Source: Sclerotinia nivalis (taxonomy: Eukaryota > Ascomycota > Leotiomycetes > Helotiales > Sclerotiniaceae). From it: DNA of 64,000 bases. Each line of letters opens with the position of its first letter. The stretch's first letter is position 1. The notes below the pieces were generated by a model. That model searched no databases. It saw nothing but the letters and a program-made list of their open reading frames with translations, and had not been told where the DNA came from. The translations under genes were made by a program, and so were the position numbers. The DNA lies in NCBI GenBank assembly GCA_029531795.1, contig JAPEIS010000001.1, positions 3,348,001-3,412,000 of the forward strand, read 5' to 3'. Shown in pieces: positions 12,469 to 22,556 of this stretch.

Positions 12469-12731
12469 TGTAATGATAATCTTAATTCAAAGTATAATAG
12501 AATAAATCAATTAATTTATATTAGAGAATAACAAACTATTATATAAAAGATAATAAAGTTAAGCCTTTTATAATCCTTTCAAAAGGGATCAAAACTTAAG
12601 CGAATACAGGGTGAAATAAATGCAAGACAATCCTAAGGCATTTTGGTCCCTTCGAAAGGGACCAAAGAACAAAATAAAGAATGATCTAAGGCATTAATAC
12701 AGGATCGTCACATTAATACAGGATCGTCATA
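12469..12731 (-). repeat. E 5' LTR with 19-bp terminal duplication
   Basis: 12469-12712 aligns with the 244-bp left LTR. It is followed by a second perfect copy of the last 19 bp (12692-12710 repeated as 12711-12729), giving a 263-bp LTR. Taking 12731 as the end yields the flank TGTTG, matching CGTTG at the other end, which supports this end point. Confidence 0.85.
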
Positions 12732-12736
12732 TGTTG

Positions 12737-13586
12737 TATATATCTTTGAGGCTTAGTTTATTTGAGGAAGTAATAATAGATGATTATATCGATGGCGGTA
12801 TCATTGTTGGTTGCATGTCTATAACAAAATAGCCTAGATTCTTATGATTGACCCCAAACTCATCCAGTACGTTTATGATTATTTCGGCTTGGTTTCCTCC
12901 AGAATGAGAGCCGTTGAGTTGTCGTACAGCGATAGTAACCTGCAATAAATCATAATTATTAATATGCTATAATATATACAAAAAAGGTTTTATTCACCGA
13001 AATAGCTATACCTACTTTATCAATAAAATGTACAACGATACCAAGCAGTGCAAGATGATTAGGTGAAGTCCAGAGATCAAAAGAAAAATGAATCTAACTC
13101 TGGGATTGACGTATATATACTTTGAATTCAATCTATTTTCCTTCATACATTCCCAAAATTATAGCTCTCAATGTATCAGCGCTGGCAGGTAGAATAGCTT
13201 CAATCGTAGAATGGAGAAGGTGTAAGAGTGATATAAAAGTTTTATGTTGAAGGAGGTTGAAAGCCATTTGACAGACGACAAAAAAGACAATTAACGTGTT
13301 ATGGAATGGTGTTTTGAAGATGGTGTTGGAAAGCTGCACATAAGCCTCAGATTGGTGTATAGATGGCCTAGGTGCTTGTCGATTGGGTCCTCCCATGTTG
13401 AGGCGTATATTTGGAGTAATTTGACCATTCTTAAAGCTATTGTGTGTGATATTATGAGTTTTGAGATGTACCGATTCATTGTACGTATTCGCAGTAGTAT
13501 ATTGGGTTTCGTTGCAGTATTTGCACTTCCATATACGTCTATTTCGAAGCTGCTCGTTTTTACCCCTTACTTCTGAATAAACATAA
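12737..13586 (-). pseudogene. hAT-family transposase remnant (BED finger to catalytic N-part)
   Basis: Minus strand. The N-terminal BED-type zinc finger is RRIWKCKYCNETQ...HLKTH (about 13485-13560). It is followed by an open stretch typical of fungal hAT transposases (FHNTLIVFFVVCQMAFNLL; ILPASADTLRAII) and FSFDLWTSPNHLALLGIVVHFI, the signature around the first catalytic Asp. A 76-bp intron fits 12940-13015 (GTAGGT...TTGCAG). After it, QLNGSHSGGNQAE and NLGYFVID lead into a one-base frameshift near 12815-12822. Two stops before the intron fit CAG to TAG. The 3' part is lost where element E inserted. Confidence 0.82.
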
Positions 13587-14329
13587 GTTAATTATTGTCG
13601 GGACAGTGATTATATGATTATGAAAGCCTCAGCACGTGCTAACAGGCATCGTTCATATGCATCAGCGCGAACTCCACTTCTATATAGTTCTGTATTAGTT
13701 CCTATCAGCTAAATAGCAGTAAGGAAAAGAAACAAAACATACCTGCGCTAGCTCGGCCACCATTGAAGACACAAGTATTGCTACATCGGCCGGAGATCAC
13801 TTAAGAGTATTTACGACACTTTGAGCCGTCGGAATAGCCGCCGCCATAGGGGCCATAACAACATTCCTACTAGGAATTGGGCAAGAAGGGCTCCCTAACC
13901 AAAATTATCAGCTTAGGTCTTGCATTGGACTTGAACAAGCGCACTTAGAATGGTGGCAGTGTTATTATCATTTGCTTTCCATTTAATAAACTATCTTGGA
14001 CATCTCCAACATTCATTTGATACTTATTTACTGGCACTATGGAGTTTTATATATACAATAGACCTGCTAGAGCCACAAGCTCTAATCGTCCTACATAATC
14101 TTAGACTGAAAAGGGACGTTAATGGAATAAAAAACAAAACAAAGATGATGTCTAGTCACGTGGTTGGATGGCAAACAGCTTGCCTAGGTTATTCTCCTCT
14201 CCCATAAACCAAAGTGGACCACATAGATATGTGCTTTCAATCCAAACTCACATTTCCAAACCGAATACAAATATTCTGTAGACGTGACGCTGATTTTAAC
14301 TTTGCCATCGTGTCATCAATCATATCAAT
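13587..14329. other. Intergenic, weak coding trace on minus strand
   Basis: No confident gene. On the minus strand, 13610-13900 can be read as two short exons joined across a GTATGT...TACAG intron, the first with NTLK...SPADVAILVSSMVAELAQ and the second with LYRSGVRADAYERCLLARAE before a stop. This looks like a fragment of a helical fungal protein but I cannot name it. Base composition here is not RIP-like. Confidence 0.3.
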
Positions 14330-15484
14330 ATGAATCAGGACATTCTCCTCACCGTTACTACCTTACAAGACTTTGTCACACAATCGCCAACACCAGATAC
14401 CTCACAAACACGCAGCCTCACCATTGCGATTAACGCCAATCAATTACCCCAAACCACTTCAATAAATATTGAGAGCGGAAATCGCAATGGCACAAGACAA
14501 TTATGGGATCAACTACAACGTTTCGCGGAGCTTCTCCCAGACTTTTCGAATCTTGCGACGTTCAGCCTCAACGTGGTTTCAAAAGGCAAGAATGGTTTTT
14601 GGATTCCCAGACCACTTATCGCAAGCCTAATCATTGCTCTACCTCAAACGTGCGTCGCTGTTCAGATCGACACGCAAGGTCAGGATCTCGCTGAGCCGAA
14701 GTCTGCTCACCTTTGCAATGCTATTCGCACCATATTGCCGCGACTGCAACATCTGCGTCTGAGGCTCAGCACTATATGTAACTCTTTATTTCAAGCGGAA
14801 GCCGAGACCATTAGGGCACCAAGCCTCGAAACATTACTTATTAACTGCCTGGGCAAAAGCGTTCAAGGCCACCAAACTCGTCTCTGCGGCTCTTTCCAAG
14901 AAGATCCATATTACTCTCAATTCTACCTTGGACAAGAAGCAGCTCCAGTTCTGGCACTTTCTATGCAAGCTCTTGTACCACACTGTCCGCAACTCACCCA
15001 CATGTCATTGATTGACTCTGGGCAGCGTGACGACGAGGATCACTCTGTTTATGCTACTTTCAATCGACGCAATATAATGCATAACAAGATCTACTGCATG
15101 CCCTTCGTGAATATAGCGCCTTTTCAACCTGATGGTGTTCTCATGCGTACACAAGATAAGGATATTATCGCTAGTTTACCAGCGTTGCAAACCTTTGCAG
15201 AAGAGGAGTTATGGAAAGCTACAAGTCCTGAGAGTTTTATGTTACCTGCACAGTTGCTCGAAGACTGGGGTTATATTGCCGATGAGCTGCCTCTATTGGG
15301 TGTCAATGAGTGGAAGGCCAAGTATCCGAGGAAGTCTTGTTTGCTATGGATCAATGAGCAGAAAACGGGACAAAGATTGCTGGATGCTGTGGGGCGGATA
15401 GGAGTGGTGGATGCGGTAATTGTGAAAGAGGCCACACCGGAGGGATGGGAGAGAGTGGGTGGTGATTTGTTTGCGAAGGAATAA
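14330..15484 (+). CDS. F-box/leucine-rich-repeat-like protein of unknown function
   Basis: 384 codons, uninterrupted, with no intron needed. The N-terminal half has amphipathic Leu-rich segments (WDQLQRFAELLPDFSNLATF, LPRLQHLRLRLSTI, APSLETLLINC, LVPHCPQLTHMSLID) spaced like the irregular leucine-rich repeats of fungal F-box proteins. The final third is acidic and helical. I do not see a clear N-terminal F-box, so adaptor function in ubiquitin ligation is inference only. No signal peptide. Codon use is balanced and GC is near 48%, sharply different from the flanking repeats. The start is the first ATG, in a good context (AATATGAAT). It reads toward the convergent LysM/CBM18 gene. It could also be a lineage-specific orphan. 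Confidence 0.8.
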   Translation: MNQDILLTVTTLQDFVTQSPTPDTSQTRSLTIAINANQLPQTTSINIESGNRNGTRQLWDQLQRFAELLPDFSNLATFSLNVVSKGKNGFWIPRPLIASLIIALPQTCVAVQIDTQGQDLAEPKSAHLCNAIRTILPRLQHLRLRLSTICNSLFQAEAETIRAPSLETLLINCLGKSVQGHQTRLCGSFQEDPYYSQFYLGQEAAPVLALSMQALVPHCPQLTHMSLIDSGQRDDEDHSVYATFNRRNIMHNKIYCMPFVNIAPFQPDGVLMRTQDKDIIASLPALQTFAEEELWKATSPESFMLPAQLLEDWGYIADELPLLGVNEWKAKYPRKSCLLWINEQKTGQRLLDAVGRIGVVDAVIVKEATPEGWERVGGDLFAKE

Positions 15485-15897
15485 ATGGAAGTTGGTGGAT
15501 CAGTTGCAACTTGAGCAGGGCTTCGTGGTTACGACCAATAGTAGATATCACAATGAAAATCAGTCTCTCAAGTAAGTTGAGACCTCAGAGACACACAAAA
15601 TCTTGCATCAGAAGCTTAAGCTGCTACATTTGTTCCGAATTTTAGGGGTTCGAAGACTTTCATTGTTTGCTACGAATTTTCGGGATACTTTGAACCTCTC
15701 ACGCACTTGAAATGCAATTCACCGTGATCCCAGACCACTTCAACCATGGTGAACCTCTCGCTTGCCGCGGTAACCTACCCCAGTCTTGTAGTAGCATTAG
15801 TAGAACTGGTTTTGGAAGTACTACTGCTACTACTACTAATAATCGCAGTCGCATTCGCCAGCGTCCCATTACAAGAACCATAATATGTTTGACTACC
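15485..15897. other. Convergent 3' region; former tail of the chitin-binding gene
   Basis: About 410 bases between the convergent F-box-like and LysM/CBM18 genes. On the minus strand, immediately after the present TGA at 15898-15900, the same frame stays open through a Ser/Thr-rich segment (down to about 15750) with a Cys near its start. This suggests that the chitin-binding protein was once longer. Nothing else recognised. Confidence 0.5.
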
Positions 15898-16929
15898 TCA
15901 ATTAGCTAAACACCCAGTATTCTTTCTCTCGCCGAAAAATACGTACCACCCTAAAAGATACGCGCAATGATACAAATCATACCCACAATACCCAGCAGCA
16001 GAACAACAATCCCCAAACTTCGAACCCTTACACGTTTGTTGAAGATTGAATCCACAAGTCCCATCCTTACTGGTACTTCCTGGACCTGGCGTGCTAGTTT
16101 GTATGGTACTAGATGTTGTTGTGCTTGAGTCTTGGCATTGTCCGCTTTGGCAGCCAGTGCCGCAAAAATCTGCCCCGTTGCCACAGCTGGAAGTTTGAAT
16201 CAGTAGATGGACAATGAAATTTGCAATACATGAGAGTGGCACTCACGATCCATATTGTGAGCAACAAGCCCCGAATTTTGGCGGACATGGCAAGCTATCG
16301 TAATCCTTACCGCAAAGGCCATCTGTGGAATATACTTGCCCACCGTCGCAACCGCCTTCTTGACAATTGCCTTCCGCGCAATAATCTTCGCCTGATCCAC
16401 AGCTGCAAAATCGTTATTCTCTGAGGTTTTACTAGACTCTGAAAGATTTAGGTACTAACCCACCGCCGCTACCACAGCAATTGCCCCATTGACTGCCTAC
16501 ACATGTATTTGTCCAATTCTGCTGCATGCCACATAGACCATTTGTGGAAGGCTGGATAAGTGTGCCCGTTGTTGGCGCTATAAACCAATTAGTAAGTTAA
16601 AACCAACAACAATAAAACTCTTACTAACCTCGAAATATGCAATATGTGTTTCCCGGGACAAAGCTGCCGCAGTTGGGGCCAACCTCTGGATTAGAGGACT
16701 CGAAATATGCTAATGTGATATTGAATTGTGAGAGCACATTGGCACATCCGGTCCAGACATCTGTTGTATAGTTGAGATGGCACTCCAGTAGATTTATTTG
16801 TCGCTTGTGGTATTGACTGCGCTGCCAACCCCCCGCTGGTCCATATAACAGCCCCGAGTAGTCCTCGAAATATGTGGAGCTGGCGAATTCAAAGCAGAGC
16901 AAAGCTAGGAAGTAGATGGTCGATAACAT
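15898..16929 (-). CDS. Secreted LysM + CBM18 chitin-binding protein
   Basis: Four exons, complement of 16629-16929, 16460-16577, 16247-16402 and 15898-16186, with introns of 51, 57 and 60 bp that begin GTTAGT/GTGAGT and end TAG/CAG; phases are consistent and give 287 codons. Residues 1-18 are a signal peptide (MLSTIYFLALLCFEFASS). A LysM domain follows (ITLAYFESSNPEVGPNCGSF). Then come three CBM18 (hevein-type) modules marked by GNCCGSGG, GACCSQYGS, GDCCSAAGYCG, the first two closed by NCQEGGC and GCQSGQC. LysM and CBM18 both bind chitin oligomers, so the protein should act outside the cell, on its own or a rival's wall or as a masker of chitin fragments. It is transcribed divergently from the nuclease gene. 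Oddity: the last module is incomplete, and the stop is a TGA followed by an open frame, as if a Trp codon had mutated, so the current product is probably C-terminally truncated. Confidence 0.85.
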
Positions 16930-18127
16930 TTTGGCAATCCCGAAGAAAGTGATTCATTTACCTTTGGGGTCCTTTCTTGTCAAGATCCTGTCGATAAGCT
17001 TAAGTGATGTCCGCATTGTCAGCGTCTGGCCAAAGAGCCCAGTTGTGTCACAACAGAAAACAAACAATCAGGATTTTCGTCCACTTCTACACGTCTGTAC
17101 CACACCTTATATTGTGGCGTCAGGGTCCGAGCCAAAAGCTCTTCTTCGATTTTCTCATTTGCATTAAAGCCAATATAAGCAATAAATGCATACTTCAAGC
17201 GTGTGCAACCTATAAATTCGATATGCGTGATCGGTAGATTCATTGAGTGTACTAATAATGTATTGATTTAGGTATGATTATACACGGAACCAATTTAATC
17301 TAAAGGGCTTTTGAGTTTGCTATTTTATAAGATCTTATGTATCATATGTCGTTAGAGAATTTTAATTTATTTATCTAATCAAATCCAAGCCCGGATTATC
17401 TTTAGTCCTCACAGTAAACTGCTCTTTAACTAAATGACTCATTATACAGCAATTAGGCTTACCGGTCCTGAATTAGAAGGTTTTATTGAACAATCAATGG
17501 ATTCATTGCGATTAACTCCATTGGCGGACTAGAGAAGATGAAGCCTCTCAAAAACGGGACCCCACCCTATAATAATTAACCCGGGATAAATAAGATCGAT
17601 AAAACTAACACCTCATAGCTTACTGTAAGCTGATAAAGCTGTAAGCCAGGGTCGTGAGATTGCCTACTTTTGACATCATCTGCGCCTGTGTACACCATGT
17701 GTGACAGCGCTACAAAAGGGGTCTCACAAAGGGTGACATTTGTAGGATGCTATTTATTGAAGATTCTAAACAAAGGAAACAAGCAGAAGAAGAAGAAAAG
17801 TCTTCTACGGTAAGAGTAATATACATGGTGGGCAGAAAAGCGAGGGTCTAGTCCAGATTGAGAGTGAGGTGTGCAAAGGGAGAGTGAATGAATGAGGTAT
17901 GGGAGAGGAATATGATTCACATGACAGTCCATCAGGGCTGTCACACCATGCTGTGCATCGTTACAAGCTTATTCCTTGAGTTGACCTCTCACAGAGGATC
18001 TCCTACAATGTCATTCCAGGCCATGCGTACACAGCCTGATGGGCTGCAAATACATATAGACTGACGCAACTCGGATTTCGACAACGAGCATTGGCAGTGC
18101 TATACTAACATCACGAGCACCATAGAT
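16930..18127. promoter_or_regulatory. Divergent spacer between chitin-binding and nuclease genes
   Basis: 1.2 kb with the 5' ends of both genes at its edges, so it must hold both promoters. No confident gene: the short ORFs have no recognisable domain. A near-inverted repeat of about 13 bases around CATGTGTGACAGC (17697-17709) and GCTGTCACACCATG (17936-17949) could be the ends of a small degenerate MITE, but I see no clean duplication. Otherwise nothing. Confidence 0.45.
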
Positions 18128-19101
18128 ATGAAGTTCGTTCTGTGCTTTATTGTTCTCTTTCAATCCACGGCCCATGGCCAGACATCAACGGTCAAGCAAC
18201 TGGCTGCTCGTGCAATTAATCCAAATGGTGCGTGCTAAAATCCAGGTGATGAAAGATGATTAGACTTAACTGGAATAGGAATACCAACCCTCATCTACAA
18301 TTGCGCGAAACTCCCAGCAATTTGTAGCAATGTGCAACATCGAAATCCGTTGCAAAATCTCGGTCCTGGGATGTGGGGCCAGCTCGTGGGCAACGATCAT
18401 ATCGTGTTAAATTACGATACTGATACGGGCGCCCGGAAACGGCGTAATGAGGATATGTGCCCTGGCAGTTGGAAGAATAGTCATCCATGCCCTGAGACGG
18501 CGCCGGCACAGCCAAACACTGTGCCAAAGGGGTCGACATATGGAGCTGGGAGTTATCCTCCTACTAGGTATAATCCAAATGGTTTGGTCATGGGTCAGGC
18601 AGGTTACAATACGATTGCAGATGCGGCTGGTGGAAACTCTGGCATGATCTGGACTTGCGATGAATGGCCTCCAGCATTGTGAGTACTCGTCAATATGTCT
18701 AGACCCCGATAGCCCGGGGTTTCCGTGAACAGTTTGGGAATCATGAGTTGTGTTGTGGTCGCATTCAACCGTTTTAAGCATCTTTCCGAGTGAAAAACTA
18801 AATAGGTTAAGGCTAACGGCTAGGCAGATCGGTAGAAGGGGGTATAGCAGGTGGTGCGAAAACCTACTGTGCACCAGCTAATGGGAAATGTGGTACCAAT
18901 ACTGGTGTAGTGGGTCAACGATCCAAGCAAAACTTTCAGTCGGATGCTCACAGCACCCTTCGGCTACATATATCGGGACAAGATAATCCCACAGGCACAT
19001 GGGAGTTCCATTTCAAAACACTTTGGAACGATAACATAAATGCACCTGCTACCGCCATTGAATGGTATAATGATCCGAACATTGCCCCTATAGATGTCTA
19101 A
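18128..19101 (+). CDS. Secreted NucA/NucB-type deoxyribonuclease domain protein
   Basis: Three exons, 18128-18227, 18279-18678 and 18828-19101. Intron 1 (51 bp, GTGCGT...AATAG, branch-like CTTAAC) and intron 2 (149 bp, GTGAGT...GGCAG, branch GCTAAC) keep frame and give 257 codons without a stop. MKFVLCFIVLFQSTAHG is a signal peptide. The central region carries NPNGLVMGQAGYNTI, then WTCDEWPPA, and just past intron 2 an EGG tripeptide; DE-(Y/W)-P-x-A followed by EGG is the signature of the NucA/NucB fold (bacterial sporulation and extracellular DNases, also found in fungi), with Asp and Glu there proposed as catalytic or metal-binding. A Cys pair and GTWEFHFKTLW close the protein. Tandem with the chitinase (about 250 bp apart) and divergent from the LysM/CBM18 gene. 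Nuclease activity is inferred from family; export is well supported. Confidence 0.82.
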
Positions 19102-19348
19102 CTGAAGCAACAGACTTCAAGACCATCACACTTCATAGTTGATGAGATATACAATAACGGAACTATAAAAACCAAAGGATATAAGTTGACAAGACAAGAA
19201 ATAAGTCGATCGATTATCCCCATTCGACCCTTGAGACTGACACGAATTCTAAAGATACAACGTTGTGAAAAGAAAAAGCGAAAGAAGAAAATCTCTTATA
19301 TTGAAACAAAACACTGGAAAACATTCACCAGCTAAATAAATTTTTGAA

Positions 19349-22300
19349 ATGCTTCCGAACGCTCCAGTACTTCCCGTTATTGAGATTTCAAGATCTTACA
19401 TTCGGAAACAAACTTTGGGATACTTTAGGGCAACAAAGACATACCTGAATCAAACACTGCAAGCATTAGAAGCTGCAATAAATTCCTCCAATACATTTGA
19501 AGCTCGCAAGCGAGGCCAGAAGAATAAAGGAATAATCAAGATTAGTATACCTCAACTAATAAATCGTCAGACTAATACTAGATCATATAGTACCGGAAGT
19601 CCTTGTTCAGATAGAAGTTGCTATAACGCCGAAGACAAATACAGATACAGTTCGGATAATTGTAACCATAATTGCATCTCTAATTGTAAGTTTGCTGCAA
19701 TGTAATGAACGAACTTGCATACAAAGTGAGGTAGAACTGACCAGAAAATAACCAGGCAACGCAACTGCTACCTGCAAACGGAACAATGCTGGAAGTTCAG
19801 TAAAATATCCACTTAATGTTTGCTGTAGTTATTATAGTTTCTGCAATGTAAGCATATCCTTTTCTTCAGATGAATAATGTTTTGACGAGTAACAATACTT
19901 AAATCGAATCCGATTTTTGCAATTCACCTAACCCAACCCAACCATATCAAGCTGGGTTTGGATCATATCAACAAATAGCAGCACCTACTTGTAGGGGCAA
20001 TTCTGCAAGTGGTCGCACGATTGCTTACTATCAGATCGGAAATATCCGCGATCGTGAGTACAACAGGATTACTCCTGCACAGATAGATACTACCAATCTT
20101 ACTCATCTTGTTTTGGCATTTACGAGCATAAACCCTTCCACATTTAAGGTAATTCCTGGGACTGCTACCAACGTTGCCATCTATCCTGATTTTACCGGTC
20201 TCCAGTCGAAAGGACTACAGACATAAATGGCAATCGGCGAATAGGATTTCAATAATCCTAATCCAACACAGATAATCTGAAACAATATAGCATCCTCAAC
20301 CGCTAATACTGCAACCTTTATAAATTCTTTAAAGAGCTTTATGATAAAGTATAAATTTCAGGGAATCGACATTGATTGGGAATAGTGAGTTTTAATATCC
20401 TTCTTGTGGTCAAAAAATATCTAACATATTTGCAGCCCAAACACTCCAGATCGCAATAGCAAAACAGAAGACACCAAAAATTTCGTTAATCTGTTTAAAC
20501 AGATGTATACCTCTTTCGGAACAGAATTTGGAATCAGTACCACTCTTCCTGCAAGTTACTGATATCTCCGTTGGTTCGACCCAATAGCTATACAACCCTA
20601 CATCGATTTCTTTGGACTTATAACATATAATCTTCATGGACCATAAAATGTCTCGGTATCAACTATAAGCAAAACCGTTCTGGGCCAGACCAATATATCA
20701 GAGATATACAATTGGACACTGCCCCTTTGGTACAATAGCTTAAATCCATCCAAGATCAATATGGGCTTAGCGTACTATAGTAGAGGATACACTTTGACAA
20801 ACTCCAGCTGCAATCATATTGGATACAAATAGTCCGGACCGAGCTTGGCAGATCCATATACTAACTTTGGGGGTATCATATCGCTACAAGAGATCAACAA
20901 TATCGTCATTCCTCAACTTGAAGTTCAATCAACTCTGCTTGAAGATGATATGATGAAGCAATTGACTTGAAGAAATCAATAGATCGATTATGATGATATA
21001 GAAACAATCGCAATGAAAAGGACTTGAGCCAGTCAACATTGCTTCAGCGGAACGATGATCTGGAGTATTGATTTGTTCTCTGAAACAGGGAATAGAAATG
21101 TTCCAGACAGATTAGGCTCTGATGATGGCAATACAGGTTCAGGAGGCGGACAAGATGGTGAAGGAGACTCGGGAATCGGCAGCAGCTCATTTGTCTATAT
21201 TGATCCAAGCATTTGGACTCAGTCAAATCCAGTCATCAATTGCCAGCCACCATACACATTTGTGCTGCCTCCCATAGTATTGTCAAGTCCGACGACTATC
21301 ACTTTCCCACCATATACAACTTCACTAGAAATGGCTTGATCAGAATCCAGAAAGTTAACAACTACTATTCAGACCACTATTCTCACCATACCTCCGGTTA
21401 CGACAACAAAGATAGAGGTATAGACATATCCCATAACGAATTCCAACAACACATCAACCATCACATCTTCATTCTATGTCACCAATAGTATCAGGCCGCA
21501 GCCATTCACGATTACTAATGATCCAAACCCTAAACAGTCACCCGGAATAACACATGCTCCCGTAACTCACACAATAACACCACCTCCATATCCTTACACA
21601 TTCACAACACCAGACCTAAAGACCACCTCAACAAAAACAACAACTGCTGCTGCAAATTTCCCAATTGTGACTTTCAAGCCAGGTAAGCCTGGGCCGATAT
21701 ATAACTCTAATTGTGGGACTAAATGTCTCATTTTCTGCGACCACCCTTATCTTCTCGACTGCAGCGACGGGGGACAAGACTTTCCTGACCCTGTGGACCC
21801 TAATCCGGGCCCTAAACCCACTCCAAAACCGATGGATGATCCTTTACCACCAGGAAAACAAAATCCAGGTCCTACTGGCGATCCCAACGAGGATGACCCG
21901 GAGGATCCCGACGAGGAAGAAGAGGACGATAAGTGTGCTTTGGAACTGGGCCTTCCGGTACCAACCTATGATGGCCCAATCGGCAAGCCATCAGCGACGA
22001 CTTCTGTTGCTCCTCCTCCTCCTCCACCGTCAAGTAAGCCACCTCCGCCACGCAGCAAACCATCGCCGAATCCTTCAACGGAAAAAGTTCATTGCTACAA
22101 TTCAGGTGCAATGGTAGGTCGTGGGGACATGATGAATGCCATCAATAACTTTTGTGGCAAGTACGAGGGCACAGTGCTCGATGCCACTGCATCAAATTCC
22201 CTCCACACAGCTGCTGACTGGAGTGGTGCGGTTTGTGTTGATAATTCCTGTTTCGATTATATTTCTGTGTCGGTGACTGTAATCAATGGTTGTGCCTTTA

Positions 22301-22455
22301 CCATTGATGGTTCTAGTCCGAGCGATCAGTGTGGCAGAATATTGAGACGAGCGACAGATGAATGCGATCAGAGTAGCACTCGATTTAAACAAGGGGGGAC
22401 GATAACGAGTAATTGTGCGACGTGGCTGATTGATCCAAACATTTGGTGGGATTGA
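19349..22455 (+). pseudogene. GH18 chitinase, killer-toxin-like subgroup, broken by nonsense codons
   Basis: In order: an N-terminal helical region (19349-19550, true start uncertain); cysteine-rich CBM18-like segments (near 19600-19685 and, after a 70-bp intron at 19686-19755, near 19756-19850); unclear splice structure 19848-19930; GH18 barrel from RTIAYYQIGN (about 20018), with LTHLVLAFTSI, the catalytic FQGIDIDWE (the acid/base Glu is present) directly before a 51-bp intron 20385-20435, then TYNLHGP, INMGLAYYSRGYTL, TMIWSIDLF. Next a Thr/Pro linker, an acidic and proline-rich stretch (21770-22060), and a C-terminal Cys-rich domain ending GGTITSNCATW...DPN, usual in these chitinases. Stops at 20224, 20242, 20278, 20560, 20644, 20830, 20968, 20980, 21025, 21337 and 21421 all sit where TGG would give TAG, TGA or TAA. 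Gly-to-Arg and Cys-to-Tyr changes occur in the chitin-binding part. The last 263 codons are intact. Related chitinases are homologous to the carrier subunit of yeast killer toxins. Confidence 0.85.
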
Positions 22456-22556
22456 ACTTGGCCAGAGTCTGGAGCCTCCCGGATTACATATTCGGTGAGT
22501 CACGTGGACTAGTCGACAAGGGGTTCAAGCATGAACGCATATGCATGAGGCAAACA
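22456..22556. other. Short spacer after chitinase
   Basis: About 100 bases of normal composition between the chitinase stop and the copia-like LTR. No feature seen. Confidence 0.5.

Larger units (their letters stand above)
6206..12731 (-). mobile_element. Ty3/gypsy chromovirus E, complete but dead
   Basis: Minus-strand element of a second gypsy family with LTRs at 6206-6449 and 12469-12731. The 5-bp flanks are CGTTG (6201-6205) and TGTTG (12732-12736), one C/T difference. Internal order from the right: gag, protease, RT, RNase H, integrase, chromodomain, C-terminal tail, polypurine tract. All frames are interrupted. It was inserted exactly 5 bp from the D LTR, so the two elements share that flanking pentamer. 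Confidence 0.9.

Noticed and set aside
13950..14207. 85-codon plus-strand ORF before the F-box-like gene
   Set aside because: No domain, no signal peptide, overlaps a possible minus-strand fragment; not enough to call a gene.
15699..16242. Overlapping small ORFs around the LysM/CBM18 gene
   Set aside because: Frame shadows of its last exon; the four-exon model keeps cysteine spacing of CBM18 modules throughout.
17019..17243. Small ORFs in the divergent spacer
   Set aside because: Overlapping on both strands with no motif or splice evidence.
18407..18874. 155-codon minus-strand ORF opposite the nuclease gene
   Set aside because: The plus-strand exon structure, signal peptide and NucA/NucB motif explain this segment; the antisense frame has no domain.
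20382..20387. Apparent TAG stop right after the catalytic DIDWE of the chitinase
   Set aside because: The TAG spans a GTGAGT donor; splicing to 20436 restores the Tyr-Pro usual after this motif, so it is not counted among the nonsense mutations.
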